A stretch of 64,000 nt of DNA from Cyanobium sp. NIES-981 (GCF_900088535.1 NZ_LT578417.1:1488001-1552000); one strand, 5' to 3'; counted from the first letter of the stretch, positions 20,609 through 29,267 are shown. Numbers and translations are program-made. Notes: generated from the letters alone by a model not told the origin.

Positions 20609-20950
20609 TCACTCCACCTCCAGGGCCAGCAGGCGCAGGTCGCGGCCGCGCAGCAGCCGGCGGCTGATCGTGCCGCAGCGGGGGCAGTCGCAGCAGCCAT
20701 CCGGAGCGGGGAAGGGGGCGTCGCAGACGGCGCAGTGGCATTCGGCCGGCTCCCGCTCGATGCGCAGCACGGCGGAGGCGGCGATCGTGCCCGCCATCAC
20801 CACCGGGAAGGCGAAGCGCAGGGCCTCCACCTCCACCCCCGCAAGCTCCCCCACCCGCAGGCTGATCGCAGCAATGCGGCGGGCCCCGTCGGCGCGGGCC
20901 GCCGCCAGGGCCTGATCGCGCACGGCCTCCATCAGGCTGAGCTCATGCAC
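20609..20950 (-). CDS. hypA: Hydrogenase nickel-incorporation protein HypA
   Basis: 113 residues from GTG 20950. HypA delivers nickel with HypB. The second residue is His (start reads VHELSLMEAV, initiator then His-Glu), which is the family's nickel-binding N-terminus and fixes the start. The structural zinc site is CAVCDAPFPAPDGCCDCPRC, with two CxxC pairs. Its start overlaps the stop of the upstream maturation protease by 8 bases, so the two are translationally coupled. Confidence 0.95.
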   Translation of the reverse strand: MHELSLMEAVRDQALAAARADGARRIAAISLRVGELAGVEVEALRFAFPVVMAGTIAASAVLRIEREPAECHCAVCDAPFPAPDGCCDCPRCGTISRRLLRGRDLRLLALEVE

Positions 20951-21389
20951 CGGCGCTGCCCTCCTGCAGCCACTGGTGCAGCAGGCGGCGGGCCTGGGGC
21001 AGGGAGGCCCGCAGGGGCGCGGAGAGCGCGCTGCCGTGGCCGAGGGCGAAGGCCGGCACCCGCAGCCAGGCAGCCCGAGGGGCGCGGCCATAGAGGGCGG
21101 CCGTGATCGCCACCAGCTCGGCGGGCTCGAGCCGGTGGCTGGTGCTGCCGTCTCCAGGCCGGGCGGCGACGGGCAAAGGGTCAAGCCGGGGCGAAGGGGT
21201 GGCGCCCGCCACCTCCGGCGCCAGCCAGGCATCGATGAACAACACCCGCTGCAGCGGCGCCAGCTCGGCGGCCAGCTCGGGGGTGAGCTGATGCACGCTG
21301 CGCCCCCCCGCCTGCTCGGCCAGCAGGGCCCCCACGCCGTCGTCGCCGCGCAGGGGGTTGCCGATGCCAACGATGCAACAGGGCTTCAT
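20943..21389 (-). CDS. hoxW: Hydrogenase maturation protease (HoxW/HyaD family)
   Basis: 148 residues from ATG 21389, chosen because the family starts directly with IVGIGNPLRGDDGVG, the conserved nickel-sensing Asp loop. VLFIDAWL supplies the second acidic ligand, and FALGHGSAL the His region. The enzyme cleaves the C-terminal extension of the HoxH precursor after nickel insertion. Here the only intact large subunit in view is HoxH, so the HoxW name is inferred. Upstream in-frame ATGs at 21404, 21419 and 21434 belong to a 15-nt tandem repeat and would add MEPRR-like units. Confidence 0.85.
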   Translation of the reverse strand: MKPCCIVGIGNPLRGDDGVGALLAEQAGGRSVHQLTPELAAELAPLQRVLFIDAWLAPEVAGATPSPRLDPLPVAARPGDGSTSHRLEPAELVAITAALYGRAPRAAWLRVPAFALGHGSALSAPLRASLPQARRLLHQWLQEGSAGA

Positions 21390-21448
21390 CGTTTTCGACT
21401 CCATCCTTCTGGGCTCCATCCTTCTGGGCTCCATCCCTCAGGCTCCAT
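21387..21448 (-). repeat. 15-nt tandem units each carrying an ATG before the protease gene
   Basis: On the minus strand, ATGs occur at 21448, 21434, 21419, 21404 and 21389, spaced 14, 15, 15 and 15 nt. The units 21405-21419 and 21420-21434 are identical (ATGGAGCCCAGAAGG). The last four ATGs are in frame with the hydrogenase protease, giving four possible starts. Confidence 0.8.
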
Positions 21449-21518
21449 CGCTCGACGCCCACACACGCCTCTCAGCCAACCCCCAAGCTGTGCCAGGCCG
21501 CTGGGGTTTCCAGGAGCT

Positions 21519-21722
21519 TCACAGATTTCTGGTGGCCGTGAGAAGAGTGTCCCTGGCCAGAGCCAGGCCGTTCTGGAATTGCCGGGAGGCTTCAAGTTGT
21601 TCCGCGCCACCCCTGGCCGTGAGCAGCTTCGACGACAAGACGCTGTACAGCTGCATCACCTGGGTTGTGTAGGCCTGCTTCACGGCCTGTTGCGCCAGGG
21701 ATTTCATTTCTGCCTGAGTCAT
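21519..21722 (-). CDS. Small hypothetical protein (67 aa)
   Basis: Reads MTQAEMKSLAQQAVKQAYTT, then VMQLYSVLSSKLLTARGGAEQ and a C-terminus ending DTLLTATRNL. It is a mostly helical, soluble-looking small protein with balanced composition, unlike the Arg/Pro-rich spurious frames here. An in-frame ATG at 21731 adds three residues. I do not recognise the family. It lies between the hydrogenase protease and the DUF2235 gene, where base composition starts to become less GC-rich. Confidence 0.5.
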   Translation of the reverse strand: MTQAEMKSLAQQAVKQAYTTQVMQLYSVLSSKLLTARGGAEQLEASRQFQNGLALARDTLLTATRNL

Positions 21723-21896
21723 GGGTGGCAAGAATGGAAGTCACCCTCACTGTGGCACTTTGGATCGCGGCGATTCGGAAGCATTCGGAAAGACTTTCGA
21801 CTTCCGGATTGACCATCAGAGCTACGTGTGTTCACGATGGACGCCAGGCCACTGACAGGCCTGGCGAGGATGGATCCAGCCGCGCACACATGAAAG

Positions 21897-23111
21897 ATGA
21901 CGGGAAAGGTGACAGGAAAGAACCTGATCGTGCTCAGTGATGGCACATGGCAAGACCTTGCCCAGCCGTTTCCGACCAATGTGGTGAGGCTGCTGGAGGC
22001 CATTCCTCCCCAGACATCGGAAGGGAGAGACCAGCTGACGTACTACGACGAAGGAGTTGGCACCAAGCAGATCAGCATCAGACTGAACTTCATCGACAAC
22101 TTAATCAAGATCTTTGGCGGAGCCTTTGGGATTGGCATCGACCATCGCATCATGAAGTGTTATCGCTTCCTCTGCCTGAACTACAGCCCGGGCGATCAGA
22201 TCTACCTGTTTGGATTCAGCCGGGGTGCCTACACGGTGCGCAGCCTGGCCGGATTGATCTACAACTGCGGCCTTCTCAGAAGAGAGCAGGTGCGGATGAT
22301 ACCCCGCGCCTATGAGATCTACCGGCAGCCCAAAAGCAACGAGAACTGTGCACCCTGGGGCTCCGAAGCCGTGGCCTTCCGCCAGAAGTACGCCATCACT
22401 GACACGCCAGACGGCAGGCCCCCCATCAGATTCCTGGGCGTATGGGATACGGTGAAGGCCCTGGGTCTGCCCGAGCTCCCCCTGCCCAAGCAATTGAACG
22501 CGATCCAGCCCAGCACGTTGTTCAACGCGAAATACAAGTTTCACGACGAGAAGATCAGCCCAATCATCCATGCCGCCTACCACGCGGTTTCGATCGAGGA
22601 GGAGCGAAGCACCTTCAGCCTGATCCCGATCGACACTGAGCATTCGAGCCATCGTGATCATCTGCAGCAAGCCTGGTTTCCCGGGGGGCATGGCGGCGTG
22701 GGTGGGGGCGATCAGGCTGTGGCTCCGCTTTCAGATGGAGCCCTGCAGTGGATGCTCAACAAGCTTGAGACCAGCCATTCAGGCCTGCACTGCGATATCC
22801 GCGGCATCCAGATGCCTTTTCAACCCAATCCCAGCCACGCGGTGAGCAAGGGGCCGTTTCGGATCATCGGGTTCATCACGGTGCTGCTTGGCAAGCGCCG
22901 CCGGATAATCCCCCTCCATACCGATCCTTCTCCTGGATCACAGGCCAAAGAAGTGATCTCTGAGTTTGCCCATGAACGGTTGCAGGATGTGCGGGGATGG
23001 CTTCCAAAAACGCTGCACGAATTCTTTCGTCGCAAGCAACTGGGGGAGGAATGGACGCAGCTGGTCACACGACTCCAGGACGTCTCGAAGAGCCTCCGGC
23101 CCAGGGGGTAA
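21897..23111 (+). CDS. DUF2235 domain protein (Tle1-like alpha/beta hydrolase)
   Basis: 404 residues. KNLIVLSDGTWQDLAQPFPTNVV at the N-terminus, GDQIYLFGFSRGAYTVRSLAG (GxSxG nucleophile, Ser in GFSRG), FLGVWDTVKALGLP (Asp) and QAWFPGGHGGVGGG (catalytic-type His in PGGHGxVGG) are the DUF2235 catalytic set. Known relatives include phospholipase effectors of type VI secretion, but many DUF2235 proteins are not effectors and no T6SS genes are seen here. Base composition is clearly less GC-rich than the flanking hyp genes, suggesting transfer. The start ATG 21897 lacks an obvious strong ribosome-binding site; ATG within the first residues is the only sensible choice. Confidence 0.88.
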   Translation: MTGKVTGKNLIVLSDGTWQDLAQPFPTNVVRLLEAIPPQTSEGRDQLTYYDEGVGTKQISIRLNFIDNLIKIFGGAFGIGIDHRIMKCYRFLCLNYSPGDQIYLFGFSRGAYTVRSLAGLIYNCGLLRREQVRMIPRAYEIYRQPKSNENCAPWGSEAVAFRQKYAITDTPDGRPPIRFLGVWDTVKALGLPELPLPKQLNAIQPSTLFNAKYKFHDEKISPIIHAAYHAVSIEEERSTFSLIPIDTEHSSHRDHLQQAWFPGGHGGVGGGDQAVAPLSDGALQWMLNKLETSHSGLHCDIRGIQMPFQPNPSHAVSKGPFRIIGFITVLLGKRRRIIPLHTDPSPGSQAKEVISEFAHERLQDVRGWLPKTLHEFFRRKQLGEEWTQLVTRLQDVSKSLRPRG

Positions 23112-23245
23112 CGCCCCCTGCTCTGCCCGTGACTGAGGCCGAAGGCGTGCCCTGCCGGGAGAACCTTCGCGATTACCCCCGATTGGGGGCATCGCCGCCG
23201 GGCCCACGCCGCCGACACTGAACCCATCGCAGCAAGAGGCTCACC

Positions 23246-23449
23246 ATGGCCCACCGATCCACCACCACCACCTCCGGCAGTTGCCTGGGCCGCACCTGCC
23301 TGAAATGGGACGTGAATGGCGAGCTCACGGCCCTGGACCTGGCCCTGGTGATGGAGCGACTGGCCCTGGTGGATGCGGATCAGGCCACCCTGCGCCAGAC
23401 GCCCGGCAGCGCCAACGGCTGGAGCAGCCTGGAGCCCCGCCACTTCTAG
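23246..23449 (+). CDS. Small hypothetical protein (67 aa)
   Basis: The ATG at 23246 follows AGCAAGAGGCTCACC, so a GAGG ribosome-binding site is present 6-7 bases upstream. The product begins MAHRSTTTTSGSCLGRTCLKWD, continues LTALDLALVMERLALVDADQ, and ends SSLEPRHF. It has two cysteines near the N-terminus and an acidic amphipathic helix. No family is recognised. Just upstream (about 23172-23190) is a small CCCCGATTGGGG-type inverted repeat. Confidence 0.4.
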   Translation: MAHRSTTTTSGSCLGRTCLKWDVNGELTALDLALVMERLALVDADQATLRQTPGSANGWSSLEPRHF

Positions 23450-23470
23450 GGTGGCTGGTGGCCCGCTCTC

Positions 23471-24205
23471 ATGGCGCGCTCTGCGTCACGCCCCGGGGCC
23501 CCTCTGCGCATGGATCTCACGCCCTTTCTGGCCACCACCGACAAGGGGACCCACGAGGAGGGCCTGGAAGCGATCGCGATCCCCGGCCGGGTGGCCCTGG
23601 CGGCCAAGGGCCGCTTTCTGCTGCGCGCCCTGTGCCGGAGCTTCGGGGGCTACACCCGCATCACCTGCGCCGTCACCGATCAGGAGGCCTGCCTGGAGTA
23701 CCTGGCGCAGGATGCCGGTGATTCCTACCAGCTGCTGGTGTGCACCGACTACCTGGAGAGCGGCAATGGTTTCGATCTCGTCCGCGAGGCACGCCAGCTT
23801 CGTCCCCATCTCCATGCCGTGGTCCTGGCACTCGGGGATGCGATTCCGGCCGAATGCATCGAGGCGCCCTGGCTGGAGGCCGTTGTGGCCGAGGCTGACT
23901 TCGTGGACGATCAGCAGCCCCTGCAGGCGGCTGTGATGGCCGTGCTTGGCGGCCACTCGTACCGCAGCCCATCCCTGCGCACCGGCACCTTGCCCCACCT
24001 GAGCTGTCCCCGACTCACCCCCCGGGAATACGAAGTTCTCGACCTGCTGGCCAGTGGTCTGAGCGACAGGGACATCGCCAGGCGTCTCGTGGTGAGCGAT
24101 GAAACCGCCCACACCTACACCAAGTGGTTGCTGCAGACACTCCAGGTGCACAACCGACTGCAGGCGGTGTTGAAGGGCATGCGCTGCGGCATGGTTCAGA
24201 TCTGA
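23471..24205 (+). CDS. LuxR/NarL-type response regulator
   Basis: 244 residues. Residues 40-160 look like a receiver domain with a likely phospho-acceptor Asp in LLVCTDYLESGNGFDLVREA. The C-terminus (about 178-240) is a LuxR helix-turn-helix: LTPREYEVLDLLASGLSDRD, then IARRLVVSDETAHTYTKWLLQTL. The HTH is well conserved; the first receiver acidic pair is not obvious, so regulation could be phosphorylation-independent. ATG 23510 (MDLTPFLATTDKG) is an alternative start. No histidine kinase is adjacent. Target genes are unknown; the divergent transglutaminase or upstream small gene are possible. Confidence 0.82.
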   Translation: MARSASRPGAPLRMDLTPFLATTDKGTHEEGLEAIAIPGRVALAAKGRFLLRALCRSFGGYTRITCAVTDQEACLEYLAQDAGDSYQLLVCTDYLESGNGFDLVREARQLRPHLHAVVLALGDAIPAECIEAPWLEAVVAEADFVDDQQPLQAAVMAVLGGHSYRSPSLRTGTLPHLSCPRLTPREYEVLDLLASGLSDRDIARRLVVSDETAHTYTKWLLQTLQVHNRLQAVLKGMRCGMVQI

Positions 24206-24308
24206 GGCGGAGCCGGGAGAGGAACACTCTGGAGCCAGCCCCATCCAGCGCACTGGGGCGTAGCGGTATGGCATCGATCCCGGCTGGCGGCCACGGATAG
24301 GCAGTTGC

Positions 24309-25112
24309 TCAGCCAGGCTTCTCCATGCGATCAACCGTGACCTTCATCGAGAGCAGCTCAACCGGATCGCCGAATTGCGTGTAGATGGCAACATCAGCGG
24401 CATCCCGGCCGTAGGCGATCGCTACCCGGGCACCCTGGAGGTCGGCGCGGGTGGGATCGAACGTGTACCACCGCCCTCCGACATAGGCCTCGAACCAGGC
24501 ATGCAGATCCATCGGCTGCAAGTTCTCCAGATAACCCACCACCATGCGGGCCGGAATGGAGAGGGCACGACAACAGGCAATGCCCAGATGGGCTAAGTCG
24601 CGGCAGACGGCCTCAGACCTCTGATTCACCTCACAGGCACTCACGATGTCCTGTCCACTGCCGGGGGCATAGCGCGTCGTCTGGCGGATGTAGTTCACGA
24701 TGGCCGTGCACTGGTCATAGCCGGGGGCTTCGCCGTTGACGATCGAAGCCGCCATCCGGGTGAAGCGGTCGGACTCGCAGAACCTGCTGGGCAGAAGGAA
24801 CGGCAGCGTTTCCTCAGGCAGGAGGTGCACCTCCACAAACGGAGCCCCGGGAGCGGCATCGGAGGCCTCTGCACACTGAATGTCGACCGCGGTGTGCACG
24901 GTGAATCGCCCCGGCGGCGCGATCAACCGCTGACAGAGGTTGCCGAACGGATCGGCAAATTCCACCGCCGGCACACTGGGGCTCAGGATGTACTCCTCAC
25001 GACCCACCCATTGCTGCCACCCACTGCGTGGGCGCAACATGAAGAGGAACGGAGTGGCGACCTGCACGTGAAACTCAAGGAAGCAGGTTGCCGTGATCCA
25101 CATGCACATCAT
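24309..25112 (-). CDS. Transglutaminase-like (YebA-type) cysteine protease family protein
   Basis: 267 residues. The N-terminal third is the beta-rich bacterial transglutaminase N domain ([39 protein letters not shown]). The catalytic core is [20 protein letters not shown] (nucleophile Cys in VCRDLAHL), [20 protein letters not shown] (His and Asp). The full triad is therefore present. Family members are predicted to be peptidases or amidases acting on peptidoglycan or proteins. The gene lies in the accessory stretch left of the defence island, and is convergent with the response regulator. Confidence 0.88.
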   Translation of the reverse strand: MMCMWITATCFLEFHVQVATPFLFMLRPRSGWQQWVGREEYILSPSVPAVEFADPFGNLCQRLIAPPGRFTVHTAVDIQCAEASDAAPGAPFVEVHLLPEETLPFLLPSRFCESDRFTRMAASIVNGEAPGYDQCTAIVNYIRQTTRYAPGSGQDIVSACEVNQRSEAVCRDLAHLGIACCRALSIPARMVVGYLENLQPMDLHAWFEAYVGGRWYTFDPTRADLQGARVAIAYGRDAADVAIYTQFGDPVELLSMKVTVDRMEKPG

Positions 25113-25169
25113 GCTAACTCAGCAGACGCGATTCGTTGAACCGTTGCAATCACAGGTGCGTGAACCCCC

Positions 25170-25360
25170 ACCGGCATCTCTGAACTCGGTGCACAACGCC
25201 ATCTGCCCCGCCGCCGGGCTGCGGCCGGAGAGGCGGGGATCGCAGCAGCGGATGCCCGCCTCCCGTAGGTTCTGCCGGAGGGCTGGGGCGAGCTCCACCA
25301 CTGAAGAACGTGGTGAAACAGAACACCTCACGTTCGATGCCAAGCCTGGGGCCCTCCAGA
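25170..25360 (-). pseudogene. Decayed fragment of a hydrogenase large subunit (hoxH-like) 3' end
   Basis: On the minus strand a frame reads REAGIRCCDPRLSGRSPAAG followed by QMALCTEFRDAGG. This matches the end of the intact HoxH in this window ([33 protein letters not shown]). At the DNA level 25200-25266 closely matches 35518-35584. Further upstream, 25310-25321 is identical over 12 bases to 35746-35757 (coding LFHH), and 25345-25356 matches the EAPRG codons near 35763-35775. About 100 nt are missing between the two blocks. Both nickel-ligand cysteines are replaced (DPRLSG for DPCLSC), so it is non-functional. It lies in the same orientation as hoxH. Confidence 0.72.
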
Positions 25361-25547
25361 ATGCCCCGGTACAATATTTCCACAAACCACGACTCACAGA
25401 AGTGCAGATATAGCTCCTAGAGAATGGAAGATTAACATGGCACACCAGCGCTTATGGACACTCTGAAGAGCTGAAAGGCTCCTTGGGCTGATCGGGTAAC
25501 AAGCGCGGTGATCGTCTCTCCCACAGAGATTGCCGGCAGTTACCGGC
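25361..25547. other. AT-richer non-coding stretch left of the defence genes
   Basis: No gene supported. The sequence around 25361-25450 (ACAATATTTCCACAAACC and ATATAGCTCC) is much less GC-rich than the chromosome average here. It may mark the junction between the hydrogenase remnant and the acquired block. No transposase, integrase or clear terminal inverted repeats are visible. Confidence 0.4.
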
Positions 25548-26297
25548 TCACGGCCATGTAGGTGCACAGGAGCCGAGCCAAGCCATGGCTGCGGCAGAGA
25601 GCTTATCTTTCTGGGATTCGAAAGTGCACCTTCGGTGTGCATTGGCTCCCGAGGGGTGGGGAAATCCATAAAGACATCGCTCCCGCGAAAGCTGCCCTTG
25701 CGACACCAGATAGCGGAGCGCCGATTCAACAGCTTTCCCGAGAGGAACGATCAAAGCCTTGGGAACCGCAGCAAGCTCTGGGGCCAGAAGCTGATCGAGC
25801 ATCGCCACAAGAAATGGGTGTTGCGTCAGCTTCGGGGAATGGCCGGAGTAGTTGACTCCGCGCTTGAAAACGGGATAGCGCAGAGCAGACGTACTGTGCA
25901 GGAGGTCTATCCTGCTCGAAAACAGATCTGCGGTGGACTCGATGCCGAGCAGAGGCGCCACACGAAGCTCGTCAAGCATGGAAATCAGATTGGCCCTCAT
26001 GGCACCAGCAAAAGCTGCACGTCGTTTGACCTCCATGCCAATAAGTTGCTGATTCTCTCCTCGCATCAGAATGGCGGTCTCGAAAGCGATTCGCGTCTGC
26101 TGCAAACCGGGGGTGATGCCGAGGATCATGATGCGAGCGTCGGGATTGATGTGGTCAAACGGTGCATACATGACCGAGATGACACCGTCATCAAACAGAC
26201 AGTAGCGAGAGGGAATCGCAGCGACACTAACCGGAGCCACCTCGGGTAAGTGACAGCCCAAGGCAGGTGCCTTGCGGAGATCGTCAAAGCTCATCAA
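25548..26297 (-). CDS. Uracil-DNA-glycosylase-superfamily-like protein
   Basis: 249 residues. IMILGITPGLQQTR near residue 57 resembles the UDG motif A (GxxPG), and GFPHPSGANAHRR near residue 216 resembles motif B (HPSxxN with basic residues). KALIVPLGKAVESAL before it fits the strand-helix that precedes motif B. The usual catalytic Asp/Asn of motif A is not obvious (GITPG), so base excision activity is uncertain. Its ATG overlaps the stop of the preceding nuclease-like gene by 4 bases, and that gene follows hsdR, so all three are probably one transcript. Role inferred: DNA-modification sensing or processing in defence. Confidence 0.6.
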   Translation of the reverse strand: MMSFDDLRKAPALGCHLPEVAPVSVAAIPSRYCLFDDGVISVMYAPFDHINPDARIMILGITPGLQQTRIAFETAILMRGENQQLIGMEVKRRAAFAGAMRANLISMLDELRVAPLLGIESTADLFSSRIDLLHSTSALRYPVFKRGVNYSGHSPKLTQHPFLVAMLDQLLAPELAAVPKALIVPLGKAVESALRYLVSQGQLSRERCLYGFPHPSGANAHRRCTFESQKDKLSAAAMAWLGSCAPTWP

Positions 26298-26902
26298 GAG
26301 GTTCGGCCATGTCCGTCAAGGTCCCGTGTGATCGCATGGAATCTGGAATGAAGATCCTGAAAGCCAAAACCCTGGCCGAAGTGCTTCTCCAGAGAACTCA
26401 GAGCAATCGACTTCTGGCCGAGTGCCTCAAGGGCACTTCGTGGCGCGAGCCAGAACAGCCACTGCGAGAGATTCAAGGCGTCGTAGTCTGATCGCCGGCG
26501 TGAAGCCTGCAGGGCAAACACGTACACCATCGCGCGATAGCTCGCATGCTTGGCGTAGCCAGTGTCTGGCGACCACGCGCGAGCCTTCAGACCGGAGAAG
26601 CTAGGTCTTGAGACCAGCTTTGGGTTCCAGGCTTGCAAGTAGGCACTTGATTTCACTTCAACGGATATCCCCTGAGGAGTCTCAAGATCGACATCGGCCC
26701 AGGTGGAGCGGATCTGTAGGCGAGCGCCAATCACCTTGGCGACGATAAACTCAGCCAGAAGCCCACGATTCGTATTATCGCGGAAATCAGACATCGCCCA
26801 GCCCCAGAAGTCAAGAACCGTGCTTCCGGTACCCACTGGTTGGCCATCCAGATGCAAGTGCACTGATGGGTCAAGCAGGACTTGAGGTGGCCACGCATCC
26901 AT
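26294..26902 (-). CDS. PD-(D/E)XK nuclease-like protein linked to hsdR
   Basis: About 202 residues from ATG 26902 (MDAWPPQVLLD). GTG 26917 or ATG 26941, inside the hsdR end, are alternatives. NRGLLAEFIVAKVIGARLQI followed by WADVDLETPQGISVEVKSSA has the E...D...ExK layout of a PD-(D/E)XK nuclease core, with a conserved-looking aromatic segment (YLQAWNP; SYRAMVYVFAL) after it. No closer family is recognised. It begins about 20 bases after hsdR and overlaps the downstream UDG-like gene by 4 bases (ATGA). It is AT-richer than the core genome. Inference: an accessory nuclease acting with the UDG-like partner or the restriction system. Confidence 0.6.
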   Translation of the reverse strand: MDAWPPQVLLDPSVHLHLDGQPVGTGSTVLDFWGWAMSDFRDNTNRGLLAEFIVAKVIGARLQIRSTWADVDLETPQGISVEVKSSAYLQAWNPKLVSRPSFSGLKARAWSPDTGYAKHASYRAMVYVFALQASRRRSDYDALNLSQWLFWLAPRSALEALGQKSIALSSLEKHFGQGFGFQDLHSRFHAITRDLDGHGRTS

Positions 26903-26924
26903 GCTCACGGCCGTCACGCCTGCA

Positions 26925-29267
26925 TCAGGCAGAAGCCTCATACAGATACCGCTGGAACCCCGAAAACAGCCGCCCGATCTCCTCCGGCTGGCCCAGATCG
27001 GCCACCGCATCGGCGATGCTGTTCTGGTAGCGGAGGCACAGCAGGGGGATGAGCTTGTCCTGGGCGAGTTCCTGCACCCCCATCGTCACGTAGTGCTGGA
27101 GCACGAAATCGAGGAACAGCTGCTGCTTGCTGGTGAATTTGGAGTGGATGTAGAGGCGGGCCTGATCGGCGCGGCTCTGGCGGGGGATGGGCCGCAGGGC
27201 ATAGGCCACATGGGCCAGCACATCGAAGAGGTCGCTGTTCTCGGCATCGATCAGGCGCTGCATCTCCGCCAGCTGCTGGGCGCCGAAGCCCTTCTCCTCC
27301 AGGCCCTGCAGCAGCTTGCGGCGGGTGTCGGGCGCGCTCCAGAGTTCGCGCAGCTCAGCTTCATCGTTCACGAATTCCGGCAACTGGCCATAGAGCAGTT
27401 CGAGGAACTGCTGCGAACTCATCGGCGTGCCGTCGGGATGCCAGAAGCTGGTCACCATCATGTGCTGGATGGCGCGTTCCTTGCCGTCGCCGAGCCGGAT
27501 CCGCACCTTGGTGCGGCGGGGCTGGGCGCCGGGCTCATCATCGTCGCCTGGATCGGGGGGCTCGGTTGGTGGACCTGGGGGCACGTCTTGGCGGGGCACG
27601 GCGGGTTCTGGCTCCAGGGGCTCGCCGTCCCACTCCGGATCGCTGAAGTGGTGGTGGGCCTTCACGAAGTCGTAGATGGTGAAGTAGTCCTTGCCGTCGT
27701 AGAGGCGGGTGCCGCGGCCGATGATCTGCTTGAACTCGATCATCGAGTTCACCGGCCGCAGCAGCACGATGTTGCGCACGTTGCGGGCATCCACGCCGGT
27801 GGAGAGCTTCTGGGAGGTGGTGAGGATGGTGGGGATGGTTTTCTCGTTGTCCTGAAAGGCGCGCAGCCAGGTGTTGCCGAGTTCGCCGTCGTTGGCGGTG
27901 ACCCGCTGGCAGTAGTTGGGATCGCTGCTGCTCTTGTGCTGGTTGATCAGGTCGCGGACGGCGAGGGCATGGTCTTGGGTGGCACAGAACACCAGGGTTT
28001 TCTGGCGCTGGTCGATCTGATCCAGCACGATCTGCACCCGCTGCTGCTCGCGCTGCTTGATCTCGATGATGCGGTTGAAATCGGCCTCTTTGTACACCCT
28101 GCCCGCTTCGATCTCGCCTTCCACCACGGTGTCGTCCGGGGTGTAGACGTATTCATCCAGGGTGGTGGTGAACTGCTTGAGGCGGAAGGGGGTGAGGAAG
28201 CCGTCGTTGATGCCTTCCTTGAGCGAGTAGGTGAACACCGGCTCACCGAAGTAGGCGTAGGTGTCGGTGTTGCCTTCGCGGCGGGGGGTGGCGGTGAGGC
28301 CGAGCTGCACGGCGGGGGCGAAGTACTCGAGGATGCCGCGCCAGGTGGATTCGTTGTTGGCGCCACCGCGGTGGCATTCATCGATCACGATGACATCAAA
28401 GAAGTCGGCCGGGTACTGGCCGAACCAGGGGGAGGGCTTGCCCTCCACCGGCGGACCGCTCATGAAGGTCTGGAAGATGGTGAGGAACACGCTGGCGTTG
28501 GTGGGCACCCGGCCCTTCCTGCGCAGGTCGCCCGGTTCGAGGCGGGCGAGGGCGTTGTCTTCGAAGGCGGCGAAGGAGGTGAAGTCGTTGAAGGCCTGAT
28601 CGGCGAGGTTGTTGCGATCGGCGAGAAAGAGAATGCGCGGCCGGCGGCTGGGCTGGCCGGAGAGGTTCCAGCGGGCCTGGAACAGCTTCCAGAGGATCTG
28701 GAAGGCGATCGAGGTTTTGCCGGTGCCGGTGGCCAGGGTGAGCAGGATGCGGTGGCGGCCGGCGGCGATCGCCTCCAGCACCCGCGTCACGGCGATCTCC
28801 TGGTAGAAGCGGAGCTGCCAGCTGCCGCCCTTGTCGGCATAGGGGAGATCGGCGAAGCGATCACGCCAGGCGTTCTCGGCGGCGAAGGTGCGCTGCCACA
28901 GCTCCTCGGGGCTGGGGAAACCGGCAGCTTCCGCCTCGGCGCCGGTGGCCATGTCGATGGCGTAGACGCCCCGGCCGTTGCAGGCGTAGGTGAAGCGGAT
29001 CTGCAGCTTGGCGGCGTAATCCTTGGCCTGGCCCACGCCTTCGCTGAGGGGAGCAGACTCGGCCTTGGCCTCCACCACCGCCAGCTTGGTGTTGCGGAAC
29101 TGGAGCACGTAATCGGCGCTGAGGGCCCGGCCGCGCCGGCCGCCGCCTTCGAGCCGGCCGGGGGTGATCGGAAACTCGCGGCGGATGCGGCTGCCTTCCA
29201 CCACACCCCAGCCGGCTGCGGCGAGCAGCGGATCGATGAGCTCGGCGCGGGTTTCGGCCTCGTTCAT
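26925..29267 (-). CDS. hsdR: Type I restriction enzyme R subunit (HsdR)
   Basis: 780 residues. The N-terminal nuclease has SADYVLQFRNTKLAVVEAKA (D...ExK). The SF2 translocase follows: Q-motif LRFYQEIAVTRVLEA, Walker A TLATGTGKTSIAFQ, DECH box VIVIDECHRGG, LGLTATPRR, and motif VI QIIGRGTRLYDG. It cuts unmodified DNA after ATP-driven translocation, as part of the HsdR-M-S complex. It is a short HsdR of the EcoKI-like DEAD type. The ATG overlaps the HEPN gene stop (ATGA). hsdR is therefore expressed behind the MNT/HEPN module and apart from hsdMS. Confidence 0.95.
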   Translation of the reverse strand: MNEAETRAELIDPLLAAAGWGVVEGSRIRREFPITPGRLEGGGRRGRALSADYVLQFRNTKLAVVEAKAESAPLSEGVGQAKDYAAKLQIRFTYACNGRGVYAIDMATGAEAEAAGFPSPEELWQRTFAAENAWRDRFADLPYADKGGSWQLRFYQEIAVTRVLEAIAAGRHRILLTLATGTGKTSIAFQILWKLFQARWNLSGQPSRRPRILFLADRNNLADQAFNDFTSFAAFEDNALARLEPGDLRRKGRVPTNASVFLTIFQTFMSGPPVEGKPSPWFGQYPADFFDVIVIDECHRGGANNESTWRGILEYFAPAVQLGLTATPRREGNTDTYAYFGEPVFTYSLKEGINDGFLTPFRLKQFTTTLDEYVYTPDDTVVEGEIEAGRVYKEADFNRIIEIKQREQQRVQIVLDQIDQRQKTLVFCATQDHALAVRDLINQHKSSSDPNYCQRVTANDGELGNTWLRAFQDNEKTIPTILTTSQKLSTGVDARNVRNIVLLRPVNSMIEFKQIIGRGTRLYDGKDYFTIYDFVKAHHHFSDPEWDGEPLEPEPAVPRQDVPPGPPTEPPDPGDDDEPGAQPRRTKVRIRLGDGKERAIQHMMVTSFWHPDGTPMSSQQFLELLYGQLPEFVNDEAELRELWSAPDTRRKLLQGLEEKGFGAQQLAEMQRLIDAENSDLFDVLAHVAYALRPIPRQSRADQARLYIHSKFTSKQQLFLDFVLQHYVTMGVQELAQDKLIPLLCLRYQNSIADAVADLGQPEEIGRLFSGFQRYLYEASA

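Noticed and set aside
21897-23111. A type VI secretion effector cluster
   Set aside because: DUF2235 alone is not enough; no VgrG, PAAR, Hcp or immunity protein is present.
25530-26249. A 239-residue plus-strand frame opposite the UDG-like gene
   Set aside because: The minus-strand frame has UDG-type motifs and coupled overlap with its neighbour, so the plus frame is a shadow.
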